From Xenorhabdus khoisanae (GTDB lineage: Bacteria > Pseudomonadota > Gammaproteobacteria > Enterobacterales > Enterobacteriaceae), in contig NZ_LFCV01000032.1 in NCBI RefSeq assembly GCF_001037465.1, positions 1-45,438 of the forward strand: DNA of 45,438 nucleotides. The letters are read 5' to 3'. Under the pieces are notes generated by a model. That model was given only the letters and a program-made list of their open reading frames with translations, had not been told where the DNA came from and searched no databases. Positions 6,533 to 15,102 of this stretch are shown piece after piece (within the stretch, counting starts at the first letter, position 1; the number at the start of each line of letters is the position of its first letter). Both the position numbers and the translations under genes were made by a program.

Positions 6533-8977
6533 TTATTCTTCTGGCTGGCTATTCCTTGTCAGTTTCGGCATCCATTCGATAGCAGTATCAAGATTCAGGC
6601 TCAGATTGCTACGAATTCCCTGTTTGCTTTTCTTGCGTAAATATTGCTGGCTGTATTCTGCCAATGCGCCGGGCATATCCATGCCAAAACGAGTCACGGA
6701 AACAGGTTTATTCAGGTTATTGCCTTTCATATAAGCAAGATAGGAGTGATAAAGGTACTTACAAGGATTGAACGGCATAATTTCCGCATTGCCGATTAAT
6801 AAACCGTCAGCTTCATGGGAAGCAATAAGATAACCGCAAAAATCGACCAGTGGATCTGTGCCGCGTTTGATATCCAGCGCCTCCGCCGATTTCTGTTGCT
6901 CTGCCAGTAAACGCCTTGCGGCTTGTGGATCAGTGAACCGATGTAACAGATGCCGGATAATCACAGGCAATTCTGCCGCAATTTTATCCCGCAGGAGTGG
7001 ATCACGTTCATTTTCTGGCACGACTTCGGAAAAATTAAAAATCACGCGACGCCGCGATACCCCACCACTGCGATCACTGAAACTCATGGCATTATTATTT
7101 ACTGCCAGCACCACCGCAGGAATGCGGGTTGAATAGGGCTGTTTATGCTTTGGATCGATAGCAACTTCATCACCACCCGTAATTGCCTTGATACCGGAAC
7201 CATCACCCACATAGCGGGTCTGGTCTGGCAGGATGATCAACGAATAGCCAACAATCAACGCCCGTTCTCGTGGGTTTTCCAGTGCTGCCATACTTGCGGA
7301 AACGGTATTACCTTTACCTGCCAACATGGAACAAATTTCGGCAAAGATACTTTTGCCATTGCCTCCGGCTCCGGTGACTTCCAGAAAAAGTTGCCAATCA
7401 TAGCGATTCGCCAGCACCATAAACAGCGCCGCTAGTACTCTATCTGCTTTGCTTTCACAGTTGGCTGTTGCCTGATTAAGCCAGCGCCAGAACTGTGGCG
7501 CGTGATCTTGCAGGGTTTCCCTCAAAACAGGGGAATTGAATTCAACGTCATTGGCAAGCAATAGCCAATCATTTTTGCGGTGAGGCCGGAACTGACAAGC
7601 TTTCAGATCAAATACTCCGTTACTAAATCCGATTAAGTAGCGTTCTGGAGACTGCATCATGGGAAGCTGTAATTTCAGGGCATCCACGGCAGAGCTGATA
7701 CCATGTGGCGAGTATGGTAGTTTCTCTTCCATAAAAGCAGCGACCATCTCCCGTCTTAAATCGCGGTCACTGACCGGACGCCAGATAATATCGTCATAGT
7801 AATGAACGGTTTCCGAAGCACCATCTAGTGCTAAATCACCGTTATAACGTGACAGCAACACTTCCCCGCGCTGGCTGGCTCCCATCTGACATAGTGTCAA
7901 TTTTGAAGGCTCGGCATCATTATTAAGCTGAGTAACTGATTTTTTCTTGGTTGATGTCGGTTGATAAAGCCCCTGAGCAAAGGCTTGTTGTGCTATTTCC
8001 ACACCGTGTTGCTGGCGATAATCGTCCCAATCGGCTTTATACTCTGTAGGTGGTAATGTTACCCATCCGTTGATCGCTATGGCGGTTTTCTCTGCTGCAA
8101 CCTTGCCGATATTCTTTTTCAGCCTGCTATTTTTGTCTCGTTCATCCGGTTCGTGCCAGTCGTTATCAGCGGCAATTATGATTCTGGAGTTTGGATACTG
8201 CGCCCTAACCTGCCCGGCAACAATTAATAGGTTACTTTCATCAATCGCTGCCAGTACCACGCCTTTATGTAGTTGACTGACAGTTAAAGCTGTAGCGTAA
8301 CCCTCGGTAATAATGAAAGTATCCGGCGTTCCGGTAATCTCAGATACAGGGATAAAACTGCTTTTTTTCTGCGAACCGGAAACAAGACGTTTTTCGCCGT
8401 TCGGCTTGATGATCTGTGCGCCTGTGATTGTGCCACCCAACGTTTGAGTAACCAACAATAACGAACCGTCTTTTAACAACCGCTGATTAGGGCATTGCAA
8501 TCCCTTTTTCATCAGATATTGAGATTCCCCCGTAACAACAGTGGCAACCAGTTCTGTGATGTGTTCTGTAATCGGTTTAGCGTTATGAATCGGCGTTTTG
8601 GCCGGCTTGGATTCAGACAAAGGAAATGCCAGAGCATCTGCAACAACCTTTGCTGCTTCAAAAATTGAGATCCCTTTGGTTTTAGCCACTAAATCCAACC
8701 CATCACCATAGTTCGGAGCGTCACACTGGCGGCAATGCCAATTGCCGTGATGGTGATCGTCGATAAAGTGGAAACGGTCAGTACCGCCGCAGAAAGGACA
8801 AGCGCCATGTTTACCTTTTGCCGGAATATCAATACCACATGCAGGTAGCAGATTTTCCCAGTGATACATGGCGGATTTTTTCACGGTTTGGATAAATTCG
8901 AGCGGTTTTTGTTCGTCTGCTTTATCTGAAGATGTAAATTTAGGGTGAGTTTGGTTAGACTGTGTATCAGCCATCAT
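6533..8977 (-). CDS. P4 alpha-type primase/helicase replication protein
   Basis: An 814-residue protein, near the size of P4 alpha (777). In order: a primase zinc-binding motif with CPFCGGTDRFHF at 60-71 and HCRQC at 81-85; a TOPRIM-like primase region with ITEGYATAL near 223-231 (E225) and IIIAADND near 266-273 (D271/D273); and a D5-type superfamily 3 helicase with Walker A GAGGNGKS at 536-543. Alpha binds origin iterons, unwinds them and primes its own DNA synthesis, so a plasmid-like episomal phase is possible. GAGG stands 5 bases before the first of two adjacent ATG codons; the second ATG (8974) is equally possible. The gene lies between the integrase and the iteron cluster, both consistent with a P4-like core. 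Confidence 0.92.
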   Translation of the reverse strand: MMADTQSNQTHPKFTSSDKADEQKPLEFIQTVKKSAMYHWENLLPACGIDIPAKGKHGACPFCGGTDRFHFIDDHHHGNWHCRQCDAPNYGDGLDLVAKTKGISIFEAAKVVADALAFPLSESKPAKTPIHNAKPITEHITELVATVVTGESQYLMKKGLQCPNQRLLKDGSLLLVTQTLGGTITGAQIIKPNGEKRLVSGSQKKSSFIPVSEITGTPDTFIITEGYATALTVSQLHKGVVLAAIDESNLLIVAGQVRAQYPNSRIIIAADNDWHEPDERDKNSRLKKNIGKVAAEKTAIAINGWVTLPPTEYKADWDDYRQQHGVEIAQQAFAQGLYQPTSTKKKSVTQLNNDAEPSKLTLCQMGASQRGEVLLSRYNGDLALDGASETVHYYDDIIWRPVSDRDLRREMVAAFMEEKLPYSPHGISSAVDALKLQLPMMQSPERYLIGFSNGVFDLKACQFRPHRKNDWLLLANDVEFNSPVLRETLQDHAPQFWRWLNQATANCESKADRVLAALFMVLANRYDWQLFLEVTGAGGNGKSIFAEICSMLAGKGNTVSASMAALENPRERALIVGYSLIILPDQTRYVGDGSGIKAITGGDEVAIDPKHKQPYSTRIPAVVLAVNNNAMSFSDRSGGVSRRRVIFNFSEVVPENERDPLLRDKIAAELPVIIRHLLHRFTDPQAARRLLAEQQKSAEALDIKRGTDPLVDFCGYLIASHEADGLLIGNAEIMPFNPCKYLYHSYLAYMKGNNLNKPVSVTRFGMDMPGALAEYSQQYLRKKSKQGIRSNLSLNLDTAIEWMPKLTRNSQPEE

Positions 8978-9076
8978 CGTTACCTCGTATAACGGTTATT
9001 GGTCAGACGCCTCAGATGTGTGACAGCACTCTGGGGCGTTGCTTTTTATGTTACTTTTCTTAAAAAATCTCTATCG

Positions 9077-10294
9077 TTATGCCCTTTTGCCAAATTTTCC
9101 GATCAGCACATTTTCTTCGCCTCGTTCCAGCATCTCCATATAATCGGCATACCATTGCAGCATTTCCCGACGACCATCCAGATATTGAGCGTGGTTGTAA
9201 GTACCCCGAATGCTGTTTTTATCGACGTGAGCAAGCTGTTTTTCAACCCATGCAGTGTTGAAGTCTTGATCATGCAGGATAGTACTCATGGTGTGGCGGA
9301 AGCCGTGACCTGTCGCTCGTCCTGAATATCCCATACGGCGGATCATGGTATTGATTGCCATATCAGAGAGATGCTTTCTGTAATCTGTCCGGCTTGGAAA
9401 TACATATTGATAACTGCCGCTGATAGGCTGAATTTGCTTCAATAAATCGATAACTTGCTCTGACAATGGCACTATATGAGTGCGGCGCATTTTCATTTTT
9501 TCGGCGGAAATTGTCCAAACAGCTTTATCTAAATTAATTTCTGACCATTCAGCTTTGCGAAGTTCTCCCGGACGAACGCCCGTTAATATCAGCATTCGCA
9601 AAGCCGTTCTGACTATCTGGCTTCCCATATATTTATCAATAGAGCGCAGAAATTCAGGTAATTCATCTACTGAAAGGTGAGCGTAGTGTTCGCGTTGATG
9701 GGGGATAAAAGCACTCGCTAAATCTGGAGCCGGGTTATATTCAGCTCTGCCAGTAATAATTGCATATGTCCAAACTTCACCACAGCGTTGGCGGACTTTT
9801 TTTAATTTATCGGTGACGCCTCTCTTTTCCATAATAGAAAGGAGGTCTAATAATTCGAGGGGTTTTATTTCAGCAATCGGGCGATGACCAATATAGGGGA
9901 AAACGTCTTTTTCGAATGCGTCCATCATATCTTCACGATAACCAACAGACCATCTGTCTTTTCTTCCCTCGTACCATTCACGCGCAATGCTTTCAAAGGT
10001 GTTACTGATTTCTCCCTGAGCCGCCAGTTTTTTCTGTTTTTTATCTTGGTTGGGATCAATGCCTTCGGCTATCAGTTTCTTGGCTTCATCACGCTTTCTT
10101 CTGGCCTCTGCCAACGTAATAAGCGGAAAAGTGCCAATGGCTAGTAACTTTTCTTTTCCTGCAATGCGGTATTTCAACCGCCAATATTTAGAACCGGTTG
10201 TCTTTACCAACAGATACAAGCCACCGCCATCCGACAGCTTAAAATCTTTATCTTGGGGTTTTACTGTTTCGACTTGTCGGGCTGTTAGTTTCAT
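9077..10294 (-). CDS. int: P4-type tyrosine integrase
   Basis: 405 residues from the ATG at 10294. An N-terminal arm-binding domain of the DUF4102 type (LSDGGGLYLLVKTTGSKYWR near 20-39) precedes a SAM-like core-binding domain and the catalytic domain. Catalytic residues are visible: R241 in TGVRPGELR, H330 and R333 in HGFRHTMST, H356 in LAHVDKN, and the nucleophile Y366 in RGTYNHAQY. AAGGATG lies about 8 bases before the ATG. The GTG at 10318 would add eight residues and is less likely. The gene is 193 bases from the tRNA-Ser 3' end and reads away from it, which identifies the tRNA as the integration site. No excisionase (AlpA/Cox) gene was seen. Confidence 0.95.
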   Translation of the reverse strand: MKLTARQVETVKPQDKDFKLSDGGGLYLLVKTTGSKYWRLKYRIAGKEKLLAIGTFPLITLAEARRKRDEAKKLIAEGIDPNQDKKQKKLAAQGEISNTFESIAREWYEGRKDRWSVGYREDMMDAFEKDVFPYIGHRPIAEIKPLELLDLLSIMEKRGVTDKLKKVRQRCGEVWTYAIITGRAEYNPAPDLASAFIPHQREHYAHLSVDELPEFLRSIDKYMGSQIVRTALRMLILTGVRPGELRKAEWSEINLDKAVWTISAEKMKMRRTHIVPLSEQVIDLLKQIQPISGSYQYVFPSRTDYRKHLSDMAINTMIRRMGYSGRATGHGFRHTMSTILHDQDFNTAWVEKQLAHVDKNSIRGTYNHAQYLDGRREMLQWYADYMEMLERGEENVLIGKFGKRA

Positions 10295-10487
10295 ATTTCT
10301 AGCATCCTTGCCCCTCACAGTAACGGGGGTATTTTTTTAGGGGGTACAGAAAGTTACCCCTATATATACCCCCTGACTGGGGTACATTGCAATAGATGCC
10401 AGTAGACGTTAGTAGAGCTTTACTTGGGAGTTTTCGTTGATTTTACTGGGGAAAGTAGACTTTAAGAGATGCTGCTAGAAGTGTAGA
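10295..10487. promoter_or_regulatory. integrase-proximal attachment arm with TACCCC repeats
   Basis: Five TACCCC or GGGGTA motifs crowd here: 10325-10331, 10340-10346, 10355-10360, 10367-10373 and 10379-10384, in both orientations, partly forming inverted pairs across a TATATA spacer. Two more occur at the far left of the element (123-129, 135-141). Repeats beside int that recur at the other end are typical of arm-type integrase sites or int autoregulation operators. The assignment is inference. Confidence 0.5.
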
Positions 10488-10575
10488 TGGCGGAGGAGGA
10501 GAGATTCGAACTCTCGGATGGTTTCCCATCGGCGGTTTTCAAGACCGCTGCCTTCAGCCGCTCGGCCACCCCTCC
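10488..10575 (-). tRNA. serT: tRNA-Ser(UGA), integration site of the element
   Basis: The minus strand begins GGAGGGGTGGCCGAGCGG and ends with an encoded CCA (10490-10488). The anticodon loop reads CTTGAAA, giving anticodon TGA. There is a long variable arm (CGATGGGAAACCATCCG) typical of serine tRNAs, and the T arm carries GAGTTCGAATCTC. Length is 88 nt. The 7-bp acceptor stem pairs GGAGGGG with CTCCTCC with one G-U. It serves as the attB target: the integrase sits just beyond the 3' end and the gene is left intact. In E. coli, serT lies in the same neighbourhood as tusE. Confidence 0.95.
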
Positions 10576-10757
10576 GCGATGTCGAGCACTATAAACATCA
10601 CTGTTCCCAATGTAAAGCATTTATCTGTTCAACTGCCGTCAATTTATTCACATTGCTATCTGTTGGTCTATTTATTCAGCATATCTAGCAATCTTTCTTG
10701 GGAATAATGGTGATTTTTGCTAAATTGCAGCCATCGTAATGAGATGGTTAAAAAATT

Positions 10758-11087
10758 ATGTTGGTATTTGAAGGCCGTGAAATCGAAACCGATGCGCAGG
10801 GTTATCTAAAAAATAGCAGTGACTGGCAAGAAGCCATGGCTCCTATTCTTGCTGAACAGGAAGCAATCACTCTAACCGAACAGCACTGGGAAGTGATACG
10901 TTTTGTGCGTGAATTCTACGAGGAATTTAATACTTCTCCCGCTATTCGTATGTTAGTTAAGGCAATCTCTCAAAAATATGGTGAGGAAAAAGGGAACAGC
11001 CGTTACCTCTATCGACTATTCCCCAAAGGGCCAGCAAAACAGGCAACAAAAATTGCGGGCCTTCCGAAACCAGTCAAGTGTATTTGA
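10758..11087 (+). CDS. tusE: sulfurtransferase TusE
   Basis: 109 residues, as in E. coli. TusE is the last carrier of the TusA-TusBCD-TusE relay, handing persulfide sulfur to MnmA for 2-thiouridine formation at the wobble base of tRNA for Lys, Glu and Gln. DsrC-family blocks are visible: [20 protein letters not shown] and the C-terminal [18 protein letters not shown], ending with the sulfur-carrying Cys in PVKCI at residue 108. It is the first chromosomal gene to the right of the element and faces acyP convergently. The E. coli neighbour yccA is not present between it and the tRNA. Confidence 0.97.
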   Translation: MLVFEGREIETDAQGYLKNSSDWQEAMAPILAEQEAITLTEQHWEVIRFVREFYEEFNTSPAIRMLVKAISQKYGEEKGNSRYLYRLFPKGPAKQATKIAGLPKPVKCI

Positions 11088-11101
11088 TCTCTTCATCCGT
11101 C

Positions 11102-11383
11102 TTAATGGCGGATGCTAAAATCAGCCATCTCTTCTACTTCACAAAATTGTGACTGGAAATGTTCGATCTTGGCACCCGGTGGCCCTCCCTGTTCCAACCA
11201 ATGCGTTAACATTTTGATTTGCGTGTCATCACCACAAGCAACAATTTTAACGCTGCCATCATTCATATTACGAACATATCCCACCAGCTTATTTTTCTTT
11301 GCCCAATGGTAAGTTTGATAACGGAATCCAACGCCTTGTACCCGACCGTAAACATAAATAACAATGCTGTATTTGGTCATCAT
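11102..11383 (-). CDS. acyP: acylphosphatase
   Basis: 93 residues; hydrolyses the carboxyl-phosphate bond of acyl phosphates. The phosphate-binding loop GRVQGVGFR (about residues 13-21) and the catalytic Asn in VRNMNDGSV (about 37-45) are both present; these are the two family active-site elements. GGGAGGG stands about 5 bases before the first of two adjacent ATG codons, so the protein could start at either. It is the YccX orthologue by position, convergent with tusE. In E. coli rlmI lies between yccX and hspQ; here only about 220 non-coding bases do. Confidence 0.95.
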   Translation of the reverse strand: MMTKYSIVIYVYGRVQGVGFRYQTYHWAKKNKLVGYVRNMNDGSVKIVACGDDTQIKMLTHWLEQGGPPGAKIEHFQSQFCEVEEMADFSIRH

Positions 11384-11543
11384 TACGTCCCTCCCAAAGC
11401 AGATAGTAAGAACTTTAAAACGTTAAACCCACTTTTGGTATTGTATTTTATATACGCAACAGCTAACCTGAAATTATGGGGTGGCGATCACATGCCATCT
11501 TAGTTTCAAAAATCATGCAAAAATTCCGGCTACCGGGTATGCA

Positions 11544-11571
11544 CTTGAAATTTACCTTACTGTCCTTATAT
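11544..11571 (+). promoter_or_regulatory. sigma-32-type heat-shock promoter of hspQ
   Basis: CTTGAAA (11544-11550), a 13-base spacer, then CCTTATAT (11564-11571), resembles the heat-shock consensus CTTGAAA-N11-16-CCCCATNT. It lies 37 bases upstream of the hspQ start, and hspQ is a heat-shock gene in E. coli. Confidence 0.6.
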
Positions 11572-11607
11572 AAGAGTCATTGCAAGGTTTCTTTGGAGGT
11601 GACTATG

Positions 11608-11925
11608 ATGATCGCCAGCAAATTCGGTATCGGCCAGCAAGTACGACATAGGCTGCTGGGTTATTTGGGTGTTGTTGTAGATATTGATGCTGAATATTCT
11701 TTAGAACAACCGCAGGAAAATGATATTGCATCTAATGCTACTTTACGTTCAGCTCCGTGGTACCACGTTGTGATGGAAGGTGATGATGGGCAACCCGTCC
11801 ATACTTATCTGGCAGAAGCTCAATTGACTTATGAAACATCAGATGATCACCCAGAACAACCTTCCATGGATGAGTTGGCCGAGTCAATCCGCAATCAATT
11901 GCAAGCCCCACGACTACGCAATTAA
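11608..11925 (+). CDS. hspQ: heat-shock protein HspQ
   Basis: 105 residues from the second of two adjacent ATG codons, equal to E. coli HspQ. HspQ is a small hemimethylated-DNA-binding (YccV-like) fold protein that helps degrade certain proteins and acts as a specificity enhancer for Lon. The start [20 protein letters not shown], the middle [12 protein letters not shown]...[10 protein letters not shown] and the end [14 protein letters not shown]...APRLRN match the family throughout. GGAGGT at 11595-11600 precedes the ATG pair (11605, 11608). A longer upstream frame exists from 11476 but is not supported by homology. Confidence 0.96.
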   Translation: MIASKFGIGQQVRHRLLGYLGVVVDIDAEYSLEQPQENDIASNATLRSAPWYHVVMEGDDGQPVHTYLAEAQLTYETSDDHPEQPSMDELAESIRNQLQAPRLRN

Positions 11926-11994
11926 ACGCTCTTATTTACCCTTGTTCAAATTATTCCAGTAAGGTGGTGCATAATAAAATGATCACCACCTTAT

Positions 11995-12408
11995 TTATTT
12001 CTCCATGCCTAAGCGTGGGATTTCAATTTTAGGGCAACAATCCATCACAACATCCAATCCCTCGTGTTCTGCCAGTGATTTTGCTTCTTCATTGATGATG
12101 TCTTTTTGTAGCCAAAGCACTTTTGCACCTATAGCGATTGCTTCTTCAGCAACACCGTAAGCCGCTGTCGCATTACGGAATACATCAACCATATCCACGG
12201 GTTGATCAATATCTGCTAATTGGCTTACAACAGGCTGCCCCAACAAAGTTTGCCCCGCCAATTTAGGGCTGACAGGAATGACTTTATATCCCTGATTCAG
12301 TAAGTATTCCATTACCTTATAGCTTGGGCGCTCTGGTTTATTACTCGCTCCTACCAACGCTATTGTTCTGACCTTTTTCAGTATGGCCGCTATATATTGA
12401 TCATTCAT
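11995..12408 (-). CDS. yccU: YccU, CoA-binding domain protein
   Basis: 137 residues, the length of the E. coli protein. A single Rossmann-like CoA-binding domain carries [18 protein letters not shown] near the N-terminus and [10 protein letters not shown], with [12 protein letters not shown] in the middle. The end [15 protein letters not shown] is also conserved. The family binds CoA; its cellular role is not established. AGGAGG at 12413-12418 precedes the ATG at 12408 by 4 bases. It is divergent from the broken mgsA and convergent with hspQ, the same order as in E. coli. Confidence 0.94.
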   Translation of the reverse strand: MNDQYIAAILKKVRTIALVGASNKPERPSYKVMEYLLNQGYKVIPVSPKLAGQTLLGQPVVSQLADIDQPVDMVDVFRNATAAYGVAEEAIAIGAKVLWLQKDIINEEAKSLAEHEGLDVVMDCCPKIEIPRLGMEK

Positions 12409-12563
12409 TTAGCCTCCTATATTACCTTTGGCCGTTACTCCATGACGCAACAGCTATTTTCATTTGGTTTATCTGCTACAGTGTTTAGGATAATCACGGT
12501 TGTTTTTTATTATCTTGCCATTTTAAAAAATGGTAAATAATTTATTCATATAAAGGTATCACC

Positions 12564-12910
12564 ATGGAATCAACGGTTCGCACCCTGGCAAAATCAAAAA
12601 ATATCGCCCTTGTCGCACATGACCACTGTAAAAAAGCCCTACTAGATTGGGCCAATACACATAAGTCCTTATTAAGCAGGCATACACTGTATACGACAGG
12701 AACGACAGGGCATTTAATTCAGCAAAAGACGGGGCTAACTGTTACAAGTATGCCGAGTGGGCCAATGGGAGGTGATCAACAAATTGGTGCCCTAATTTCT
12801 GAAGGAAAAATCGATGTTTTGATTTTCTTATCAACTCCGCGCTTTTTGCAGAAGAAGTCGATATCAGCGTACCCGATTATCAACGCTATCTTAATGAAAG
12901 ACTCCAGTAA
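12564..12910 (+). pseudogene. mgsA: methylglyoxal synthase, inactivated by an internal 112-bp deletion
   Basis: Residues 1-88 match E. coli MgsA well, including [20 protein letters not shown] and [20 protein letters not shown]. At 12821-12828 (GATTTTCT) the frame jumps. The reading changes by one base into [15 protein letters not shown] then [13 protein letters not shown] and a stop at 12908-12910, which is the family C-terminus. Compared with the 152-residue E. coli enzyme, codons 89-123 are missing and the register is off by one, that is 112 bp lost. The missing part includes the active-site segment with the conserved Asp and His residues (D91, H98, D101 in E. coli). The frame left open from the ATG reads on to 12953 with an unrelated tail. 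MgsA makes methylglyoxal from dihydroxyacetone phosphate; this copy should be inactive. Confidence 0.9.
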
Positions 12911-12981
12911 TCAGAACAGAAATGGGAGAGCCAAACTCTCCCCCATTTTTTAATCTTATTTTTTCTGATGTTGATACAACT

Positions 12982-15036
12982 TTAAGGTTTACGCTGAGTA
13001 GGTACTCCTAATTGCAACAATTGATGAATGAATATCGATGGATTTTTCGGTTCCTGCATCAACCAAACCTGTTTTTTTGCCCGTGTCAGTGCAACATATA
13101 AAAGACGGCGTTCTTCCGCATCAGGAAAATCTTCAGGTTGTGGCAATAAAACTTGCTCTATCACAGATTCCCTCGCGGGTGCCGGAAAACCATCTTTTCC
13201 CTGATGCAATCCCAGAATAATGACATATTCTGCTTGTTGCCCTTTAGCTGCATGAATTGTCATAAATTCAATCTGCAAATTTGGCCAGCGGGTTGATGCT
13301 TTTTTCAATAGTTCTGGCTTGAGATGATGATAGCGTGCCAATAATAAGATGGTTTCCTGCTTGGTAACATTACCGCTCATTTTATTAAGCAGTGCTTCCA
13401 ACTGTTCTTCCGGCAAAATCACAACCGATTTTTTATTACCTTTTATCAGGCTATTGAGCGGCTTAGCTAATTGATGGGGGTTTTGTTGCACAAATCGGTT
13501 GGCTATTTCACCGATACGATCATTGAAACGATAAGTCATATCTAACGTGCATTCTGTGCCATCACCAAAATAAGTTGGAAAAGCTGTTATTAAAGTTAAT
13601 TCAGCGCCACTAAAACGATAAATTGCTTGCCAAGCATCTCCCACAGCGAATAGATGGCTTTGCTTATTCTGCGCCTTCAACGCTGCCAATAACTTGAACC
13701 TCAGCGGTGAAATATCCTGAAATTCATCAATCAGAATATGTTTCCATGGGCTGATAAATCGCCCTTTTTGTAAGATGTTCACAGCCTGATGGATTAAACC
13801 AGAAGAATCGGTTGCGCCTTCAGATTTCAGTGCCGATTTCCAAGCCTTCAACAGAGGAGCCATAAGCCGTATACGTTTCTGAAATAGATCAGCATAAGCA
13901 GCAGGTGCCTGTTCAATCATCTCTTTCTGACTGCCGCCATGCATACGCATCAATCCCAGCCAGCGTTCCAGACGAACAGATAAGCTATCTGTTAATTGGT
14001 TATCGTGCCAATATTCACCTTCTGGTAATTGCCAATCCAGTTCTTCATTCAACCATTCCCGCCAACCTTTCGCTTGTGCTTTTTTTTCTCCACACTGCTT
14101 TTGCCATTCCTGAATGAGAAAGCTACGACGCTTCTGAGCATCAATTTCCAGTTCACTAATCTTGGTTTCTTTATTGTTTCCTTGCTGAATAATATGCAGT
14201 GCCAAGGCATGGAATGTTTTTGCTTTTACCTCTTTTGTTCCCAAGCGCTCCTGAATACGTTCATTCATTTGACCAGCAGCCTGACGATCAAAAGCCAACA
14301 GCAAGATCTGTTCAGGAAGAGCCTGTTGACGCAATAACAACCACCCAGTACGCGCCATCAAAACAGAGGTTTTTCCGCTCCCCGCACCGGCTGAAACTAA
14401 AATATTTTTCTCACCATTAATAACCGCCTGACACTGAGAACGATTAAGTGGCGAAGTTTCTATGGTTCGGAAAAATTCTTCATGTTGTGCCAAAACACGA
14501 TCCATCCAACGCTGGTTCATAGTCTGAATTGTTTTTTCACCCTCATATAACCAATCCAAACAAATCTGATAATCCTCACGGCAGTTCTCAAATTGTGCAA
14601 TTCGCTGTAATGGAAGAGGCAATGCCTGAAATGTTTCTTGGATTTGTTGCTGCAATGAAGTTAATTCTGCAATTTTCAACCAGCGATCTTGTTGGCCGAT
14701 TTTATGAATTTCATTCATTTGAGCAGCCAATACATCCGCACTGACATCGCTCATATCGAGGCTCCATTTTTGCCATTCCTTTAATAAGTAATGGTAAAAA
14801 TGTTGTGTTTGCTGCCATTCAGTACCATGCAGGCGCACCACTTTTCCTTCAGGTAATTCAAATTCCAGTTCCCCCCAGACAATCCCTCGCTTACACTGAA
14901 TGCCAATCAATTGATTAAATGGAATAAGGTACTGGTGCTTATCACCACTGACTTCAATGCCAGCATTAAGCAGACGCACCCTATTATAAGGATGTTGGGC
15001 GAGGCGTTGCCCGATTTGCGTTGATTTGAGTTCCAT
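12982..15036 (-). CDS. helD: DNA helicase IV
   Basis: 684 residues, the same length as E. coli HelD, a superfamily 1 (UvrD/Rep-like) 3'-5' helicase linked to recombination and repair. An N-terminal family-specific domain (about 1-190) is followed by Walker A ILVSAGAGSGKTSVL near 215, the Walker B region HILIDEFQDISPLRFKLLAA, GDAWQAIYRFSGAE (motif III), and near the C-terminus MTIHAAKGQQAEYVI and ERRLLYVALTRAKKQVW (motifs V and VI). It is convergent with mgsA and divergent from yccS. E. coli has yccF between helD and yccS; here they are only 66 bases apart. Confidence 0.97.
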   Translation of the reverse strand: MELKSTQIGQRLAQHPYNRVRLLNAGIEVSGDKHQYLIPFNQLIGIQCKRGIVWGELEFELPEGKVVRLHGTEWQQTQHFYHYLLKEWQKWSLDMSDVSADVLAAQMNEIHKIGQQDRWLKIAELTSLQQQIQETFQALPLPLQRIAQFENCREDYQICLDWLYEGEKTIQTMNQRWMDRVLAQHEEFFRTIETSPLNRSQCQAVINGEKNILVSAGAGSGKTSVLMARTGWLLLRQQALPEQILLLAFDRQAAGQMNERIQERLGTKEVKAKTFHALALHIIQQGNNKETKISELEIDAQKRRSFLIQEWQKQCGEKKAQAKGWREWLNEELDWQLPEGEYWHDNQLTDSLSVRLERWLGLMRMHGGSQKEMIEQAPAAYADLFQKRIRLMAPLLKAWKSALKSEGATDSSGLIHQAVNILQKGRFISPWKHILIDEFQDISPLRFKLLAALKAQNKQSHLFAVGDAWQAIYRFSGAELTLITAFPTYFGDGTECTLDMTYRFNDRIGEIANRFVQQNPHQLAKPLNSLIKGNKKSVVILPEEQLEALLNKMSGNVTKQETILLLARYHHLKPELLKKASTRWPNLQIEFMTIHAAKGQQAEYVIILGLHQGKDGFPAPARESVIEQVLLPQPEDFPDAEERRLLYVALTRAKKQVWLMQEPKNPSIFIHQLLQLGVPTQRKP

Positions 15037-15102
15037 TGTCGTGGCACCGTACCTGAAAATTGTTGAACTACTTCATCACGTAAATGTTGTTAGGGGTATT
15101 TT

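Larger units (their letters stand above)
1..10488. mobile_element. P4-like integrative element in tRNA-Ser(UGA); left end at or beyond the window edge
   Basis: The integrase gene (9077-10294) lies next to the 3' end of a tRNA-Ser gene (10488) and is transcribed away from it, the usual arrangement for P4-type insertion. Inside are an alpha-type primase/helicase (6533-8977), P4-type iterons (6262-6495), an RloC-like ATPase, an HNH-type protein, an IS remnant, and Ash-like and Nlp-like genes. To the right of the tRNA the conserved E. coli gene order begins at once. No psu, delta, sid, capsid or cos-like gene was seen. The left junction is not proven. The window opens with ATTCGA, which also occurs in the T-loop of the tRNA at the right junction, and TACCCCC motifs lie near both ends, so base 1 may fall inside the left attachment core. 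Confidence 0.82.

Noticed and set aside
9999-10340. Plus-strand ORFs antisense to the integrase
   Set aside because: They overlap a clearly coding integrase whose catalytic residues are intact; such frames are common shadows.
12911-12953. Use of 12564-12953 as a functional shortened MgsA
   Set aside because: The residues after 88 are out of register with the family and the catalytic segment is missing, while the true C-terminus lies in another frame.
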